A DNA stretch of 64,000 nucleotides from Diogma glabrata (taxonomy: Eukaryota > Arthropoda > Insecta > Diptera > Cylindrotomidae). The stretch's first letter is position 1. Each line of letters begins with the position of its first letter. The position numbers were made by a program, and so were the translations under genes. The notes beneath the pieces are model-generated. The model was not told where the DNA came from and did not search any database. It saw nothing but the letters and a program-made list of their open reading frames with translations. The DNA is taken from the NCBI GenBank assembly GCA_963693315.1, contig OY856187.1:379601306-379665305 (forward strand). The letters are read 5' to 3'. Positions 11,006-22,500 of the stretch are shown here, in pieces.

Positions 11006-11422
11006 GGGGTATTAAATTTTTATGTTGTCATTAAATGTGCATTTACGCTTTGAAATTACAAATTAAAAGACAAAAGTTGCTCAAATCTCATAAGTAAAGT
11101 ACTAGATAATTAGCAGCACATTAGAAATGTAATTAGAAAACAATTTACTCAAAAGATAACATAAATATCTAAGATGTTTTACGGTTTATGTATGTCGTCG
11201 CATGTCCAAAAAGGGGACAAAATCCATTATTTTGAAAAAAGATACCGGACACATTTTTTTGGCTTCAAAAAAGGACCTCTGGTCACCCTATATGTGATTC
11301 TTAAGCTACGTATGTCTATATCTTAAGCTACATCTATACCGTATGTCAAAATAAACTATTTTTAGTTGCCAGAATTAATATTTTATATTTTTCCAGTCTG
11401 ATTTTTTACTCTTCCATTTAAC

Positions 11423-11428
11423 TTTATT
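11423..11428 (-). promoter_or_regulatory. Candidate poly(A) signal of the elongase gene
   Basis: AATAAA on the minus strand, about 126 nt downstream of the TAA stop at 11554-11556. It is the first exact AATAAA past the stop, so it is a reasonable cleavage signal, but in such AT-rich DNA it could occur by chance. Confidence 0.4.
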
Positions 11429-11553
11429 CTACTTAATTCTAAATAATTCTATTATTTATCAACGATATAGATAATTGAAAATTAAATTAACATAATTTTT
11501 AAGTTTACTTAAAAGACAAAAATTTAATTATTCTAGAACAACGAGTGTCATCT

Positions 11554-11736
11554 TTATTCTCCCCTTGATTCAGAGTCAACAAATGCTCTATGTCTTGTTG
11601 TTGTATAACTGCTTTGCAATGATTCAACTTTTTCATAAAACGCTGCATTTTTATCATCTAATTGGGAGGTGGCGTTGTTTGTTGTTGAAGTGGTAACTAC
11701 AGATTTCTGTGCTGCTAGTTGTTTTTGATTTTTGCT
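11554..11736 (-). CDS. ELOVL: Terminal exon of the elongase gene
   Basis: This exon is preceded on the minus strand by a long T-tract and AG at 11738-11737, and is open in phase with the upstream exon. It encodes SKNQKQLAAQKSVV, a Ser/Thr/Asn-rich stretch, and ends DSESRGE followed by TAA. The sequence after the FAHFYKVTYTKG end of the previous exon is basic, then polar, as is usual for the cytosolic C-terminal tail of insect elongases. The tail is poorly conserved in the family, so the assignment rests on splice signals, phase and distance rather than on similarity. Confidence 0.65.
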   Translation of the reverse strand, partial: SKNQKQLAAQKSVVTTSTTNNATSQLDDKNAAFYEKVESLQSSYTTTRHRAFVDSESRGE

Positions 11737-14700
11737 CTAAAAAAAAATAAAAACAAATAATTAATTACTTCTATTATACACTACTCGATAGTGTTTGGAT
11801 GTTATAGTATTTGGTCTGTTTGTTCCTACGTTTGTTCAACAGTCTAATGCCGAATCTTTTTTAAGGCTAAGTGTTTAGGGTGAAATCGAAAATGGGTTGG
11901 GCTTCTGGTTAACATCCTCGTTAAAATTAGGAATCACAAAAAGAATATCAAACACAGACAACAAAACAAAATTTTATCCGTACATGAAATATGACCAGAT
12001 TACCGAATCGGACCGTGGAACGTTCGCAACATGAGCGCGACTGATGTTCTCAAGAGTCTAGAAACGGCGGCTGAGAGGTTTAAATTTGGATCTCATTACT
12101 TTGCAATCAAAGGAACTGCTACACGAGCACGCGGAACAAACAACAATATATCACTCATTTCCGTGCATGCATCCCCATTGATGCTAAGACCGTTGATGAG
12201 ATGAACATTTTCTAGATAATACTAGAAGAAGTTAGAAAATCAACACCATCACGTGACATCATTATGGTTCTTGGTGACTTTAATGGGCAAATTGGTAGAG
12301 ATATTTCTAATGGAAATGTGGTGGTCTCCAACCGTCTGCATTTGAATTCACATGATAATGGCGAGCCAGTACTTTTTTTCAGTGACCGAATCATAAATCT
12401 CACCAATTGGAAACACTCAAATAGATCACTTGGTAGCGTACTCGATTCTTTAAAGCGGCAAACATTTTGTCGGTATTGAGATCAGACAAACTGGATTTAC
12501 ATTTTTCAAACGGGTAAACTAATTCAAACAAAGATTTTAATTTTGGGTTAGATCGGTTTAATCCAACTCAAAGTAACATTCAACTCTAATTTTTGAAGTG
12601 AGGAACTATTCATTTCCCCAAAACAAAAACTAGTTTCAATTGTTCGTGTAGCAGCATTAGAATTTTAAATGCTATTATAGTAGCAAAAACTGTTTTGTGG
12701 CGTTCGCTATGGACTCATAAGTTTTTATTGATTTACATTTTTTTAATTTATGATATACGGGTGTGACAACCCTGTGCACTCCAGCCTCTGCTATTAACAT
12801 TAGGGTGAACGTGATATATCATATACCATGAACTCTTCCGTCAACATTAGCTCCCTCGATCTTGCTTGTGGGATACTCCTCGATGATGGCACACAATGCT
12901 TGCTCAAAAAATCGAACTTCCATATACAACTCTATATGTGGGCTTTAATCATTTTGAGGAAAACAATGAGTCACATGATCAAGGAATATGCCACTTTCTA
13001 AAAAAATTCCAATCAAAATGTTTGTATAGCCACTTATCCACTCCCCGTGTTTCACTTCTGACGGTTACGCTAAATTTTGCTCTGCAAGAAAAAATTAGGG
13101 CACTACAACCTCTTTTGCGCCAATGGAATGTTTTCTTTCACAATAACCTCAAATTGGTTGTTCGGTTGTTTCATCTTCAAAAACCAAATTTAAGATACAA
13201 CAACCGAATTGAAGACAGCACAATCACTGTGCCAACCAAATGATCGAATTTTTACTTTCAATGTGCATAAGCTCAGACCGAATCAATGCAATTAATATAA
13301 ATTTACTATTGGAAATGGGCGTGAAAAATATTTTCAAATCAGAATAAAGTTAGCATGTCCACTTTACAAGGTTAAGACCAATCCGACTCGTCTTCGACAT
13401 ATATAGGACTGCCCCAAAATTTGCATTGGTTTTTTACAGTATCTGTTCACCACAAATTAATTTCTTTTTTGTGGTTTCGACTCCATCAAAGACTTGCTAT
13501 TTAATTGAGAAAAACACCAAAACCAGAACAAACATCTATCCATTCCTTTTTACAGCGCTCCAACGAATCCATAACTCTATTTTTAACCAGAATTCCTTTT
13601 AAGGCAGAAAAAATAATCACTAAAGTCACAGATCAAATCCAACGCCAAATTTGGGCTAAAATTTGAACAAATGTCAATGATTTTTGCCGAGCGGATACTA
13701 GCCCAAAGTCCCATCCTGCACGGAAGCAATTCTGGGATGACTATGACATAGGTTCATTCTAACCTTTCTGTGGTCATGACTGACGGATCATGAGGAGGGT
13801 TCAGATTCTTGCTAATAGTAGGTTTACCGACGGCAAAATGCTACCCTAATATTCGTCATCTGTTACTGGTGCCAACGATAGGTCGAAGTGGTGCCCGCGT
13901 TCCATTTTCTCCTTTCTTTAATTCCTTTACCTTTTCCCTTCCTAATTCCAACATAACGCGGACACTCGTCCAGAGACCTATCCTGACCGGAAGCGATTCA
14001 GGAATAACTATGCCGTAAGTGGGATTCAATATGTCTAGCCTGAGGGGGCTAGAGATGACGAGTGGTGTGGAAGTTAATTGTCGGTATACCTAGCAGTAGC
14101 AAGCAATCTGTAGATTTTCGATGGGATAGCTGTGGAACGCAGAGGAAGAACACTTTCACAACTTACATTGTATAAATTTCAGTTTTTGTTTGTCATTATA
14201 AAGTGCTTTGTTGCACGTTTTGTTTCGCGAGCGCTGGATGAAAGATATCTGGGACGCAGCTTTTTAGAAATGGTTAGATGTGCTCCCCAGACTAAAGTCT
14301 GTTTGTTTGATTGTTTAGCGGTACTTCCAGATAAGCTTACTTCCTCAATTAAATCGATCCGGTTTGTTTTTTAGTTTAGTAGTTTTATAAGCGACGTTTG
14401 GCTTCTTGAGCCCTAGCGCTACTCTTTTGGTCTCTATTTCAATTGAGAACTGTCGGATTACGACTTTCCTAAAACTATTACTTTAGTTTAAGAACCAACT
14501 TTTTCCTTAAGGAATCTAATGAAAAGGATGGAACCCTTTGGCACCACAAATACCTTAACCTTATTTTTTAATTTTAGAATCAACTTACTAATCAAACAGA
14601 CGATGCACAGTAGAATGTCGAAATTATTTCTATTTTAAGCAACGATACTACTCATCAGGACTCCGTCAATCTTTTTATTCTTAATGAAATTATTCAACAA

Positions 14701-17285
14701 TTGTGTTGTGAACGGATCAAAATCAAATAATGTTAGTATAGTACGACCGCCAACATTTTCAATGAACCACGATAAGACACACCTCTTACAAAAACAGCCG
14801 GTGACCAAGGTAGCAACAGTCTTGTGCCACCAAATCAAAATATTTACTTTTTCAAACTCGCGTTATAGTTACTTCTCTCTGCGGCGTTCCAAATATCGAA
14901 GAATACTACATTAACCATAAAATACTACTACTAAAATACTACCTTATACCGTAAAATACTAATATAATTTTTATTGTAATGTATCATTGATATTATTAAT
15001 TGTTGGTCAACAATCGCCGTTACCATTGGCGCGACAATTGGTTGTTTTATTTTCATATAATTCATATATTATGTATTCTCTATGACTGGCATGTAAGGAC
15101 GAAGCTTGAAGAATTGGATCAAATTCAAATAATGGGATTGAGTGAAACATTTTAATTTTTAAATGTAATAATTATATTTGATGTGGTGTGTGTGATGGTC
15201 CTGGTTCCGACTTTTGGGGTCGTCAGAGTTCTGTTCTTTGCTCATTTAATCTTCTTGTGAAACTTTTGTGTACAATTCAGTATTTGTGATGGGCTGAGGA
15301 AAGATAAAATCAAACTCACAGACTTAACTAGTCGGAAACTTTAATCTCAAGGCACGCAATTCCTCTAATGCGCCTGATAGTGATTTTACTATCAGGAATG
15401 CACATTGTTCATTACAAGCAGTCAAATCATGTGGTGACCAAGGTAACAGCAATCGTCTGTCATCAAATCAAAATATTTACTTTTCCCAGCGCACGTTTTA
15501 AAGTGAAGCTAGCATAGAGGACTCAACTGGTTTCAAATTAGACTCGGTTAAAGTGAAAGATATACCAAGTCGATCGAGAGCTTGTGACAGAGAATGATAA
15601 ATTTAATCATTATTAACAAGAATCTCTAGTGAGACCTTCTGAAAGTGACGTTTTGCATAAATAGGATAAGAAATCTGGGATGCCGAACACGGAAACGGAT
15701 GCTTACTTAGTTCTATACGAACCTTGGCTGAGGAAAGACGCTTATTTTATATTAAACTATCTCAATGTTGCCGATAATGACGCTTTATCCAAGGATAAGA
15801 GAATATCTATATCAATGGAGGTCTGTAAACTTCCTCACACAACTGATTCTGCTCAGACATCGGATATCACAGTCAGAGGATGGAAATTAATTATGCTTAA
15901 GTTTTTGGAAGTCAATATCCACAATCGTATGGCTGGAACTATACTCAAATTAGCCGAAGAGGAGATAGATGTTGTCATAATTAATGAATCATGGATCTCT
16001 GGTAAACGGGTACTTCGGTTCCAAATTACAATGGCTGTTTTCGGCAGAGTGCTTTGGAGATTAACAACCAGAAGTTTTTGCTCGTATCCACGAATGATTA
16101 CTGTTGCAGTTCACGAGAAGGAAGAAGAAACGGCTTGCCAACTGTGTTGCGCTATTTACTGTTCTTCAGGATAGAACTTCTACGAAAATTGTGGTACTTA
16201 ATCCATAGAAAATTCTATGACACTTTTCAACAAGGTGATACTCTAGAGTCTATTTTAGTCAAGCCTGTCCAACTACACTGATATTTTCTCAAATTATTTT
16301 TTCCCACCCTTCACACAAAATAATTTTATGGTTAAATTGATCAAACTTTTAGAGAACCATACTATGGTGATATGTTAACTATATTTTATAGTTGCAGAAA
16401 CCATACTATGGTGATAGATAACCACATTTTGGTTGTTATTATAGATACACAACCATACTATAATTATAATTGACCACATTTTATGGTTCTCTAAAAATAT
16501 GATCAATTTAACCATAACATTTTTTTGTGTGTTTCACAAGACTTTCATCAACCTGAGGAACTGAAATAAAATAATACTTACACCTTTTGTATATGTAACT
16601 TTATAGAAATGAGCAAATAAGAAATAAAACATTATGGCATGTCCCATAATAACATATGTGAATATAAGCGGGAAACCACAATCATTGTTGATCAATAATT
16701 GGAATGAATGTAACAACACAGCAATAAATTGAACAATCTGTAATGTTGTCAAATATTTTTTCCACCATAAATATTTTTGCATTTCTGGTCCAACTGCGGC
16801 TAACATATAATACGTATACATAACAATATGTACAAATGTGTTTAAGAATCCAAAGAATGTTGCATGTCCTCCAGGAATAAATTTAACACCCCACCAAGTT
16901 GAAAATGGCATTATACCATGATGAATCACATGTAATGTTGAAACTTGATCGTAACGTTTTCTTAATATAAAAAATAACGTATCGAAAAATTCGGTAAACT
17001 TTGAAAAAAAATACAACCAACATCCAAACGCCATCTAGAAAATATTAAAAAATAATTAATATCTATAACTTTTTGTTGGCTATTTGAAAATTATACCCGT
17101 GAAGCTTTAGGACTTGTTGAATAATCAACAGGCTCACATGTGTAACTATATCCCGTAAACCATCCACCTATACACGCTTCGTAAAAAAGATAGCAACTGA
17201 ATAAAACTTGAATAAAATTATAAACTATCAAAACTTTTCTTAATTGAAACGGTTTATGATTTTCCATTAATCGTGGTCCCAGTAC
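11554..17285 (-). CDS. ELOVL: Very-long-chain fatty acid elongase (ELOVL, insect CG31522/ELOVL7-like), 5' exon not found
   Basis: An endoplasmic reticulum membrane condensing enzyme that adds malonyl-CoA carbons to long-chain acyl-CoA. Three exons, all joined in phase 0: 17285-17097 (63 codons, begins VLGPRLMENHKPF), 17034-16582 (151 codons) and 11736-11554 (60 codons). Splice sites: acceptors TTTCCAG and TTTTCTAG; donors G|GTATAA and GGT|GTAAGT. Family motifs: KFTEFFDTLFFILRKR, the catalytic histidine box HVIHH, HIVMYTYY, KYLTTLQIVQF, and several hydrophobic membrane spans. The total of 274 codons plus a missing N-terminal exon of about 45-50 fits the usual 300-330 residues. No frameshifts or stops inside the exons, so this is probably a live host gene. 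The first intron extends beyond 17285; the last intron (about 4.85 kb) is filled with transposon debris. Confidence 0.88.
11990..12480 (+). pseudogene. RTE-like LINE endonuclease fragment
   Basis: On the plus strand a reading with frameshifts gives GTWNVRNMSATDVLKSLETA (the N-terminal EEP strand typical of RTE/BovB-like endonucleases), a later ISLISVHAS segment in place of the usual SVYAPT, and MVLGDFNGQIGRDI with the GDFN metal-site motif, followed by DNGEPVLFF. No RT follows. It lies in the last elongase intron, antisense to the gene. Confidence 0.65.
12750..13230 (+). repeat. Two dispersed repeats in tandem (families shared with 47.5 kb and 60.7 kb)
   Basis: 12755-13010 matches the inverted-repeat arm at 47551-47840 (GGGTGTGACAACCC, CTCCAGYCYCTGCTATT, TGGGCTTTAATCATT). 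13083-13215 matches half of the palindromic MITE at 60744-60903 (AAGAAAAAATT, CACTACAACCTCTTTT). The 115-codon open frame 12896-13243 lies wholly in these repeats and has no domain, so it is not called as a gene. Confidence 0.6.
13708..14018 (+). repeat. Direct duplication of a 45-bp segment
   Basis: TCCCATCCTGCACGGAAGCA at 13709 and the diverged TATCCTGACCGGAAGCGATT near 13977 belong to matching segments about 266 bp apart, each running on into an ACTATG phrase. It may be part of a LINE 3' region; no domain could be read with confidence. Confidence 0.4.
14020..15679 (+). other. Intronic DNA without a gene; one dispersed repeat pair
   Basis: No convincing coding sequence. GGTGACCAAGGTARCARC followed by CATCAAATCAAAATATTTAC-type sequence occurs at about 14800-14870 and again at 15432-15490, a diverged repeat pair. 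The region lies in the last intron of the elongase gene. Confidence 0.45.
15680..16174 (+). pseudogene. R1/LOA-type LINE endonuclease fragment
   Basis: An open frame of 164 codons. The central part (about residues 74-115) reads LKFLEVNIHNRMAGTILKLA and EEEIDVVIINESWISG, the standard N-terminal EEP region of R1/LOA/Jockey-type ORF2 proteins (QxN, then an Ile-Asn-Glu metal-binding motif). The preceding 70 residues are unrecognised. The frame ends before the Asp and His motifs. It lies antisense in the elongase intron. Confidence 0.6.
16312..16531. mobile_element. 220-bp palindromic MITE in the elongase intron
   Basis: The ends are inverted: CACACAAAATAATTTTATGG at left and TAACATTTTTTTGTGTG at right, with the inner phrase TTAAATTGATCA matched by TGATCAATTTAA, and AGAGAACCATA matched by TATGGTTCTCT. 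ACCATACTATGGTGATA is repeated inside. No ORF. The right end is only about 50 bp from the exon donor at 16581. The target duplication is uncertain. Confidence 0.7.
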
Positions 17286-17527
17286 CTGGAAATAAAAAAC
17301 AAAAAATATTAAATAAATTTCCATTTCCGTACTGTCATGTTTTTCTTATTATATTTTAAGACATGTTTAATTTAATTATTGGAAAATCCTTGAATTATTG
17401 TGAAAGGGTTTTTACATTTTTTTCTCTTATTTTTTATTATTGCCAAACATAAAAAAATATTGTTGAATTACCTTATAAATTAAGTTATTATGTGTAGTCG
17501 GGAAATTGTAGTTATTTAAATTTTTAA

Positions 17528-17676
17528 CCCTTGTGCTACCAACGAAAACATCAAATTGGGTTTTGGCACATGTGAGCACGATTAGTACGAACGAACAACT
17601 ACCACTCGAATATTTGTTGCTCCAAAAATTTAAAAAATATTGCGTATTTTTAACAAAAAAGCTTGTCACTCAAGGG
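17528..17676. mobile_element. 149-bp MITE with TTAA target duplication (piggyBac-like)
   Basis: It begins CCCTTG and ends CAAGGG, and is bounded exactly by TTAA at 17524-17527 and 17677-17680. TTAA duplications with a CCC end are typical of piggyBac-type transposition. No coding content. It sits in the first elongase intron. Confidence 0.65.
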
Positions 17677-17680
17677 TTAA

Positions 17681-17708
17681 CTTCTAAGATTTGAAAATCT
17701 TAGAAGTA
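17681..17708. repeat. 12-bp-arm hairpin next to the TTAA site
   Basis: ACTTCTAAGATT, a 4-base TGAA spacer, then AATCTTAGAAGT: perfect arms, immediately after the right TTAA of the MITE at 17528-17676. Function unknown. Confidence 0.55.
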
Positions 17709-17710
17709 AA

Positions 17711-18436
17711 AAAAAAAAATAAATACAACAAACAGGTGAACGAACTTTTTCTTGTTTATATGAAAGTTGTATTCTTTTTTAATATTTTCAAGTTTAATAT
17801 TGATCTATGGATATCGAAGGAGACTAGTTTTTTTGCATGCTGCATAGTTGTGAATTATTGTAATATTTAATTCTCCAGCGGTTTGTTATGTAATAAAAAA
17901 ATAAAAACAAAACATAATAGTTTTTTTTTAGATGACGTTTGGTGTTAAGTAGGTTACAGTTGCGAAAAGAAAATATGAAGATTTTATAGAAATTATTTTA
18001 TTTGAACGCTTTAACATTTTTATCAATGTCATCCACTTTTCTGTCGGTTGTAATAAACATAAATTCGTAGTTAATAGTTAGTTGAATTTTCAACATAAGA
18101 TGACATACTTTTTAAAAATTGGTTTCATATCATTTAGGATCTATGTAACATTAGAGGCTGTATTTGGGTGTGTTTGAGCCATATTAGGAAAGGTACATTA
18201 ATTTTTGAATTAAAAGGTTAGACATATATCATAATTCATATCATTAGACATCTGTCAAATAAAATTATTATGATTAAAATGAAATATGTTGATCACAAAT
18301 ATATTGACTTTTAAGTTGTAATTAAATAGCGTTTTTGCCATTTGAATGTTTAGCCAAAAGATTAAATTTTTAACTTTGGTTGCCCATAAGTTTAAAAATG
18401 GTCAATCATGATACATGTTTTAGAAATTTATTGTAC
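17711..18436. other. No gene seen
   Basis: AT-rich DNA, probably in the first elongase intron. I searched the minus strand for the missing first elongase exon (a short exon ending at a GT donor before VLGPRLM) and did not find it. Confidence 0.45.
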
Positions 18437-18651
18437 TGTTGTAGTAAAAATAAACATCACTTTGGGCAACACTATTTTTTTTTTGCTGTATTTGATAGTT
18501 AAAATGTTTGTCGATAGGGTAAAAGCTTTTTGTTGTTGTTAAGACAGAATCCTGAAATAAACAAGATGTCAAAAAATAAAGGTGAATTTTCAAAAATAAA
18601 TAATCTTAATTAATTTACTTCATCTTTAATAAAAATTGAAAAAGGACAACA
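18437..18651 (+). repeat. 5' LTR of the gypsy element
   Basis: TG...CA ends with a short TGTTGT/ACAACA inversion. It contains AATAAA-type stretches near the end and a TTTTTGCTGTATTTGATAGT block that is conserved in the 3' LTR at 23253-23464. Confidence 0.85.
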
Positions 18652-18920
18652 GTTTTCAGAAGTGGGATAAGCCTGTGTGCAGGATTAAAAAAAAAATAAA
18701 AAGGTATTTGGATATTTTAAACGTGTATAGAAATTTGAGCTCACGTGTATTTTAAATTTTGGATTGTGATAATTGTGTGTTGTATGAGCACAATGTCAAA
18801 AGTGTTCAAATTTAAATCTGGCTGATGGGTTGAATGACCCATCAAGATGTTGAAGGGGGTGAGACCAAATATGAAAGATACCAAATACCAGTTTGAAAAC
18901 GCTTCGGAGACATATCAAAA

Positions 18921-19545
18921 GTGTTACCTGAGTTTGATCCGATCAAACGAGATATCACAATGGATCGGTGGATTGAAAAGATGGAAGGATTTGGTTCTAT
19001 GTATGAGCTAGATGATCTGGCAATGCGTCATCATTGCTTAGAAAAATTAGTAGGAGTCGCTAAAACGTGGCGTGACAGCTCGACAAATATTGATCGTTCG
19101 TGGAACGAATGGAAAATTATTCTAAATGCAACTTTTCCAAGTACAAATAATCTTTTAGATAAAAGATTGCAAGCTCAAAATTATAAAAGAAAAGTTGGAC
19201 AGGATATCACTGAATATTTTTTTGAGAAACTTGCAAAATGCAATAAAGCTAATATGGAGGAAAGTAAAAAAAATGGAATGAATTTTGGAAGGGTTAAATA
19301 ACAATCGCTTCCGTGATTACTTAGGACTCCTACGTAAATATTCTACGGTGGGTGAACTTCTTATAGACTTTCAAAATGCTAATTTGTATATTATAGAAAG
19401 ATCTCAAAATCATGTTCAAAATAATTTTCCAAAAGGCGGTTTTCAAAAAAGTGACCGAAATGTAAAACAAAGGGATGCGAGTGTATTGAAATGTTTTCGA
19501 TGCAACAGAAGCGGGCATCTAGTATCGAATTGCACATCTCAAAAA
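18921..19545 (+). pseudogene. gag: Gypsy gag, frameshifted
   Basis: Structural protein of the virus-like particle. The first part (18921-19301) reads MLPEFDPIKRDITMDRWIEK, then a retrotransposon gag fold segment with VAKTWRDSS and ITEYFFEKLAKC. After an A-run near 19266 the frame changes, giving FRDYLGLLRKYSTVGELL and the first CCHC knuckle CFRCNRSGHLVSNC (about 19491-19532). A second frame change in an A-run near 19542 leads to the second knuckle CFKCSISGHYARQC, which opens the pol frame. The shifts are probably mutations, though one could be a programmed gag-pol shift. Confidence 0.8.
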
Positions 19546-22500
19546 ATCCGACCTGTTTTAAATGCAGTATTTCGGGACATTATGCTCGACAATGCAATGG
19601 TTCAAAAGTTTCTGTGGAAAACAAAATTAAAACAGACGCCACAAGTAAAGTCTTACATGTCAATGATACACAGAAAAAATATTGTAAGAATGCAAATATC
19701 AACGGTTTTGATATCGAATGCTATGTTGATTTGGGAAGTAGCTGCTCAATATTACGGAGAGATTTTGCCGATAAACTGAATATAGGTTATTTTGAATGTA
19801 ATGATGATCAAAAACCGATGTTAGGTTATGGAGATGGTGAAGTAAAGCCAATCGGTATTACAATGTGTACAATTACAATAGATGGAGTAACAGCGAAAGT
19901 TAAAGTGATAATAGTTTCAGAGGAGTATCAAAACATTCCACTTTTAATTAGACATACATATACTGAGCAAAACCACATAGAAATTTTAAGTAGTGCAAGT
20001 GGTTTAACAATTCGGAACAAATGCAACATAAATTACATTGAGCCAACTGAAAGAGGCAGGAACTCTATACGAGCAGCGGAAACCTTAGTTATACCGAAAC
20101 AATTTGTTGGACACATAAATGTTAAAGCGGAATTCAAGAAAAAAGAAATCGTAATCTCAAGTAAGATCCATGAAACCAGGGAAACTATTCCAGCATGTGT
20201 AATATCAACTGATGGGAATGGAAATACTATTTTGCCGATCATAAATTTAAGTCAAAAGTCTCTGAAAATCGAAGAAGGAACTTTGTTGACCAGAGGTGAG
20301 TTGATTTATCCCAATATTAATCAAATTTCTTGTCGCAACACAGATCAAATCGACGAGTCAGAAATTATAACCGATGTTCCGGACAAGTCACAATTATTAA
20401 ATGTTATTAATGATTTTCGTGATTTGGTTGCAAGAAACCGAAATCAAATTGGATGTACTAAGGATGCATCAATAAATATTCAACTGATCGAACCCGATAA
20501 AAACGTGTACTATAGACCGTATCGGATTTCAATGGCTGAAAGTGAACAACTGAGAAAAATAGTGACAACTCTAAAAGATGCACAAATAATAGAGGATAGC
20601 ACATCATCATTTGCAAGTCCTGTATTGCTAGTTAAAAAGAAGTCAGGTGAGTTCAGACTTTGCATTGACTACAGAGCTTTAAATAAAAATACAGTTAAAA
20701 ACCATTATCCGATTCCGCGAATAGATGACCAACTTGATAGATTAAATAGAAAACAATTCCTTACCAGTCTTGATCTATCTTCGGGATATTATCAATTTCC
20801 GGTTGAAGATGAGAGTAAAGATAAGACCGCTTTTATTACTCCCGATGGACATTACCAATTTAGACGCATGCCTTTCGGGCTGTGTAATGCTCCATCAGTT
20901 TTCCAACATCACATTAATAAAATTCTTGGTAATTTAAGATTTTCTATAGCAATTTCATATCTTGACGATATTGCAACCGAAACAATTGAAGAGGGTATCG
21001 AGAACTTGAAAGTCATATTTCAAATTATTCGCGAATCAGGTTTAACCATAAATTTGACCAAATGTAAATTTTTAATGCATAAAATAGAATTTTTAGGGTT
21101 CCAAATATCAGAGAAAGGTATCCAACCTGGAACGGCAAAAATAAAATCAGTAGTCGATTTTCCAATACCAAAAAACATAAAAGATATTCGAAGTTTCGTG
21201 GGTGTATCTAGATATTTTCGACGATTCATAAAAGATTACACTATACTTATGAAACCGCTAAGTGATTTATTGAATAAAGAGAATAAATTTGAATGGTACA
21301 ACAGAGATACAACAGAAGTCTTTCGAGGATGTAAAGAGTATCCTAGCAAAAGCTCCTGTTCTCGCAGTATACGATCCGAGAGCAAGAACTGAATTACATA
21401 CAGATGTTTGTGCTGGTGGAATCGGTTCAGTATTACTCCAAGAACAGGAAGACGGCAAATTACACCCAATCGCCTATTTCAGTAAAAAGAATACCGGACC
21501 GGAATCGAAATACCCCGCGATCGAGTTGGAAGCCCTTGCAATAATTAGATCTCTAGAAAAATTTAGGGTGTATTTGATTGGCATACATTTTACTATCCGG
21601 ACGGATTGCAACAGCCTTCAACTAATCGAATCAAAGAGAGACTTGAATTCTTTGCGCGCTGATTCATCCGACTGTCGGAGTATAATTATAACATAGAATA
21701 CTTAAAGGGCAGCATAAACCGTGTAGCAGATGCGCTCAGCCGTAATTCAATAACAGATTCGGAAGCTGTCTTAGGAATAACAGTAACCACGGATTGGATA
21801 GCTTGTATGCAAAGAACTAGTGATGAGATTAACAAAATTCGAGAAAAATTGGAAAGTAATGATATAGAGATTAAAAAGAAATTTAAATTATATAAATCGA
21901 GAGTTTACAAGATTTCCAAATCTTATTGGCGTTTATACGTCCCACTTGAAATGAGAACAGACATTATAGCTGATGCTCATGGAGTTATGTCACATTTGGG
22001 TGTCGATAAAACTTTAGCTAAACTTAAGGAATGTTATTATTTTCCTAACATGCGAGAAGAAGTAGCTAAATATATAAATAGATATATAAACTGTTTGTTT
22101 CCTTCTGGTACTCAACCAGGATTTCTACACCCCTTAGATAAAGGCTCAGTGCCTTTTCAAACCATCCACATTGACTACTTAAGACCATTTATCAGTACTG
22201 TAAAGAAAAATAAATATATCTTAGTAATAATCGATGGATTTTCAAAATACGTCGTTTAACAGCCTGTAAGGAGTACTGGTTCAGCTGAAACAGTAACAGC
22301 CGCATGCAAGTTTTTATTTAACTATGGGAAACCAACACGGATTGTGACAGATAGGGGAACGGCGTTTACTGCCAACGTTTTCCGGGACATGTGCAAGAGG
22401 TATAATTTTCATCATGTAAAAGTAGCGTCGCATACTCCACGTTCAAACGGCCAAGTAGAGCGTATAAATAGGTCAGTTTTAGACGGTTTAAGAACGATAA

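Larger units (their letters stand above)
9614..11290. mobile_element. hAT-type DNA transposon, decayed
   Basis: The ends are inverted copies of TAGGGTGACCAGA (9614-9626) and, at the right, TCTGGTCACCCTA (to 11290), a 13-bp TIR of hAT style. Flanking octamers TATTTGAT (9606-9613) and TATGTGAT (11291-11298) match at 7 of 8 positions, fitting the 8-bp target duplication of hAT elements. Inside is a minus-strand transposase remnant (10372-11005) and a foldback insertion (about 9985-10372). At 1.68 kb it is shorter than an autonomous hAT, so the catalytic and dimerisation parts are lost. Confidence 0.8.

Noticed and set aside
12896..13243. 115-codon plus-strand frame
   Set aside because: It lies across two dispersed repeats and has no domain.
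15680..16174. Independent host gene in the elongase intron
   Set aside because: The central residues match LINE endonuclease N-termini, so it is a retrotransposon fragment.
17427..17669. Candidate first elongase exon on the minus strand
   Set aside because: The frame runs through a MITE and has none of the expected N-terminal elongase residues before VLGPRLM.
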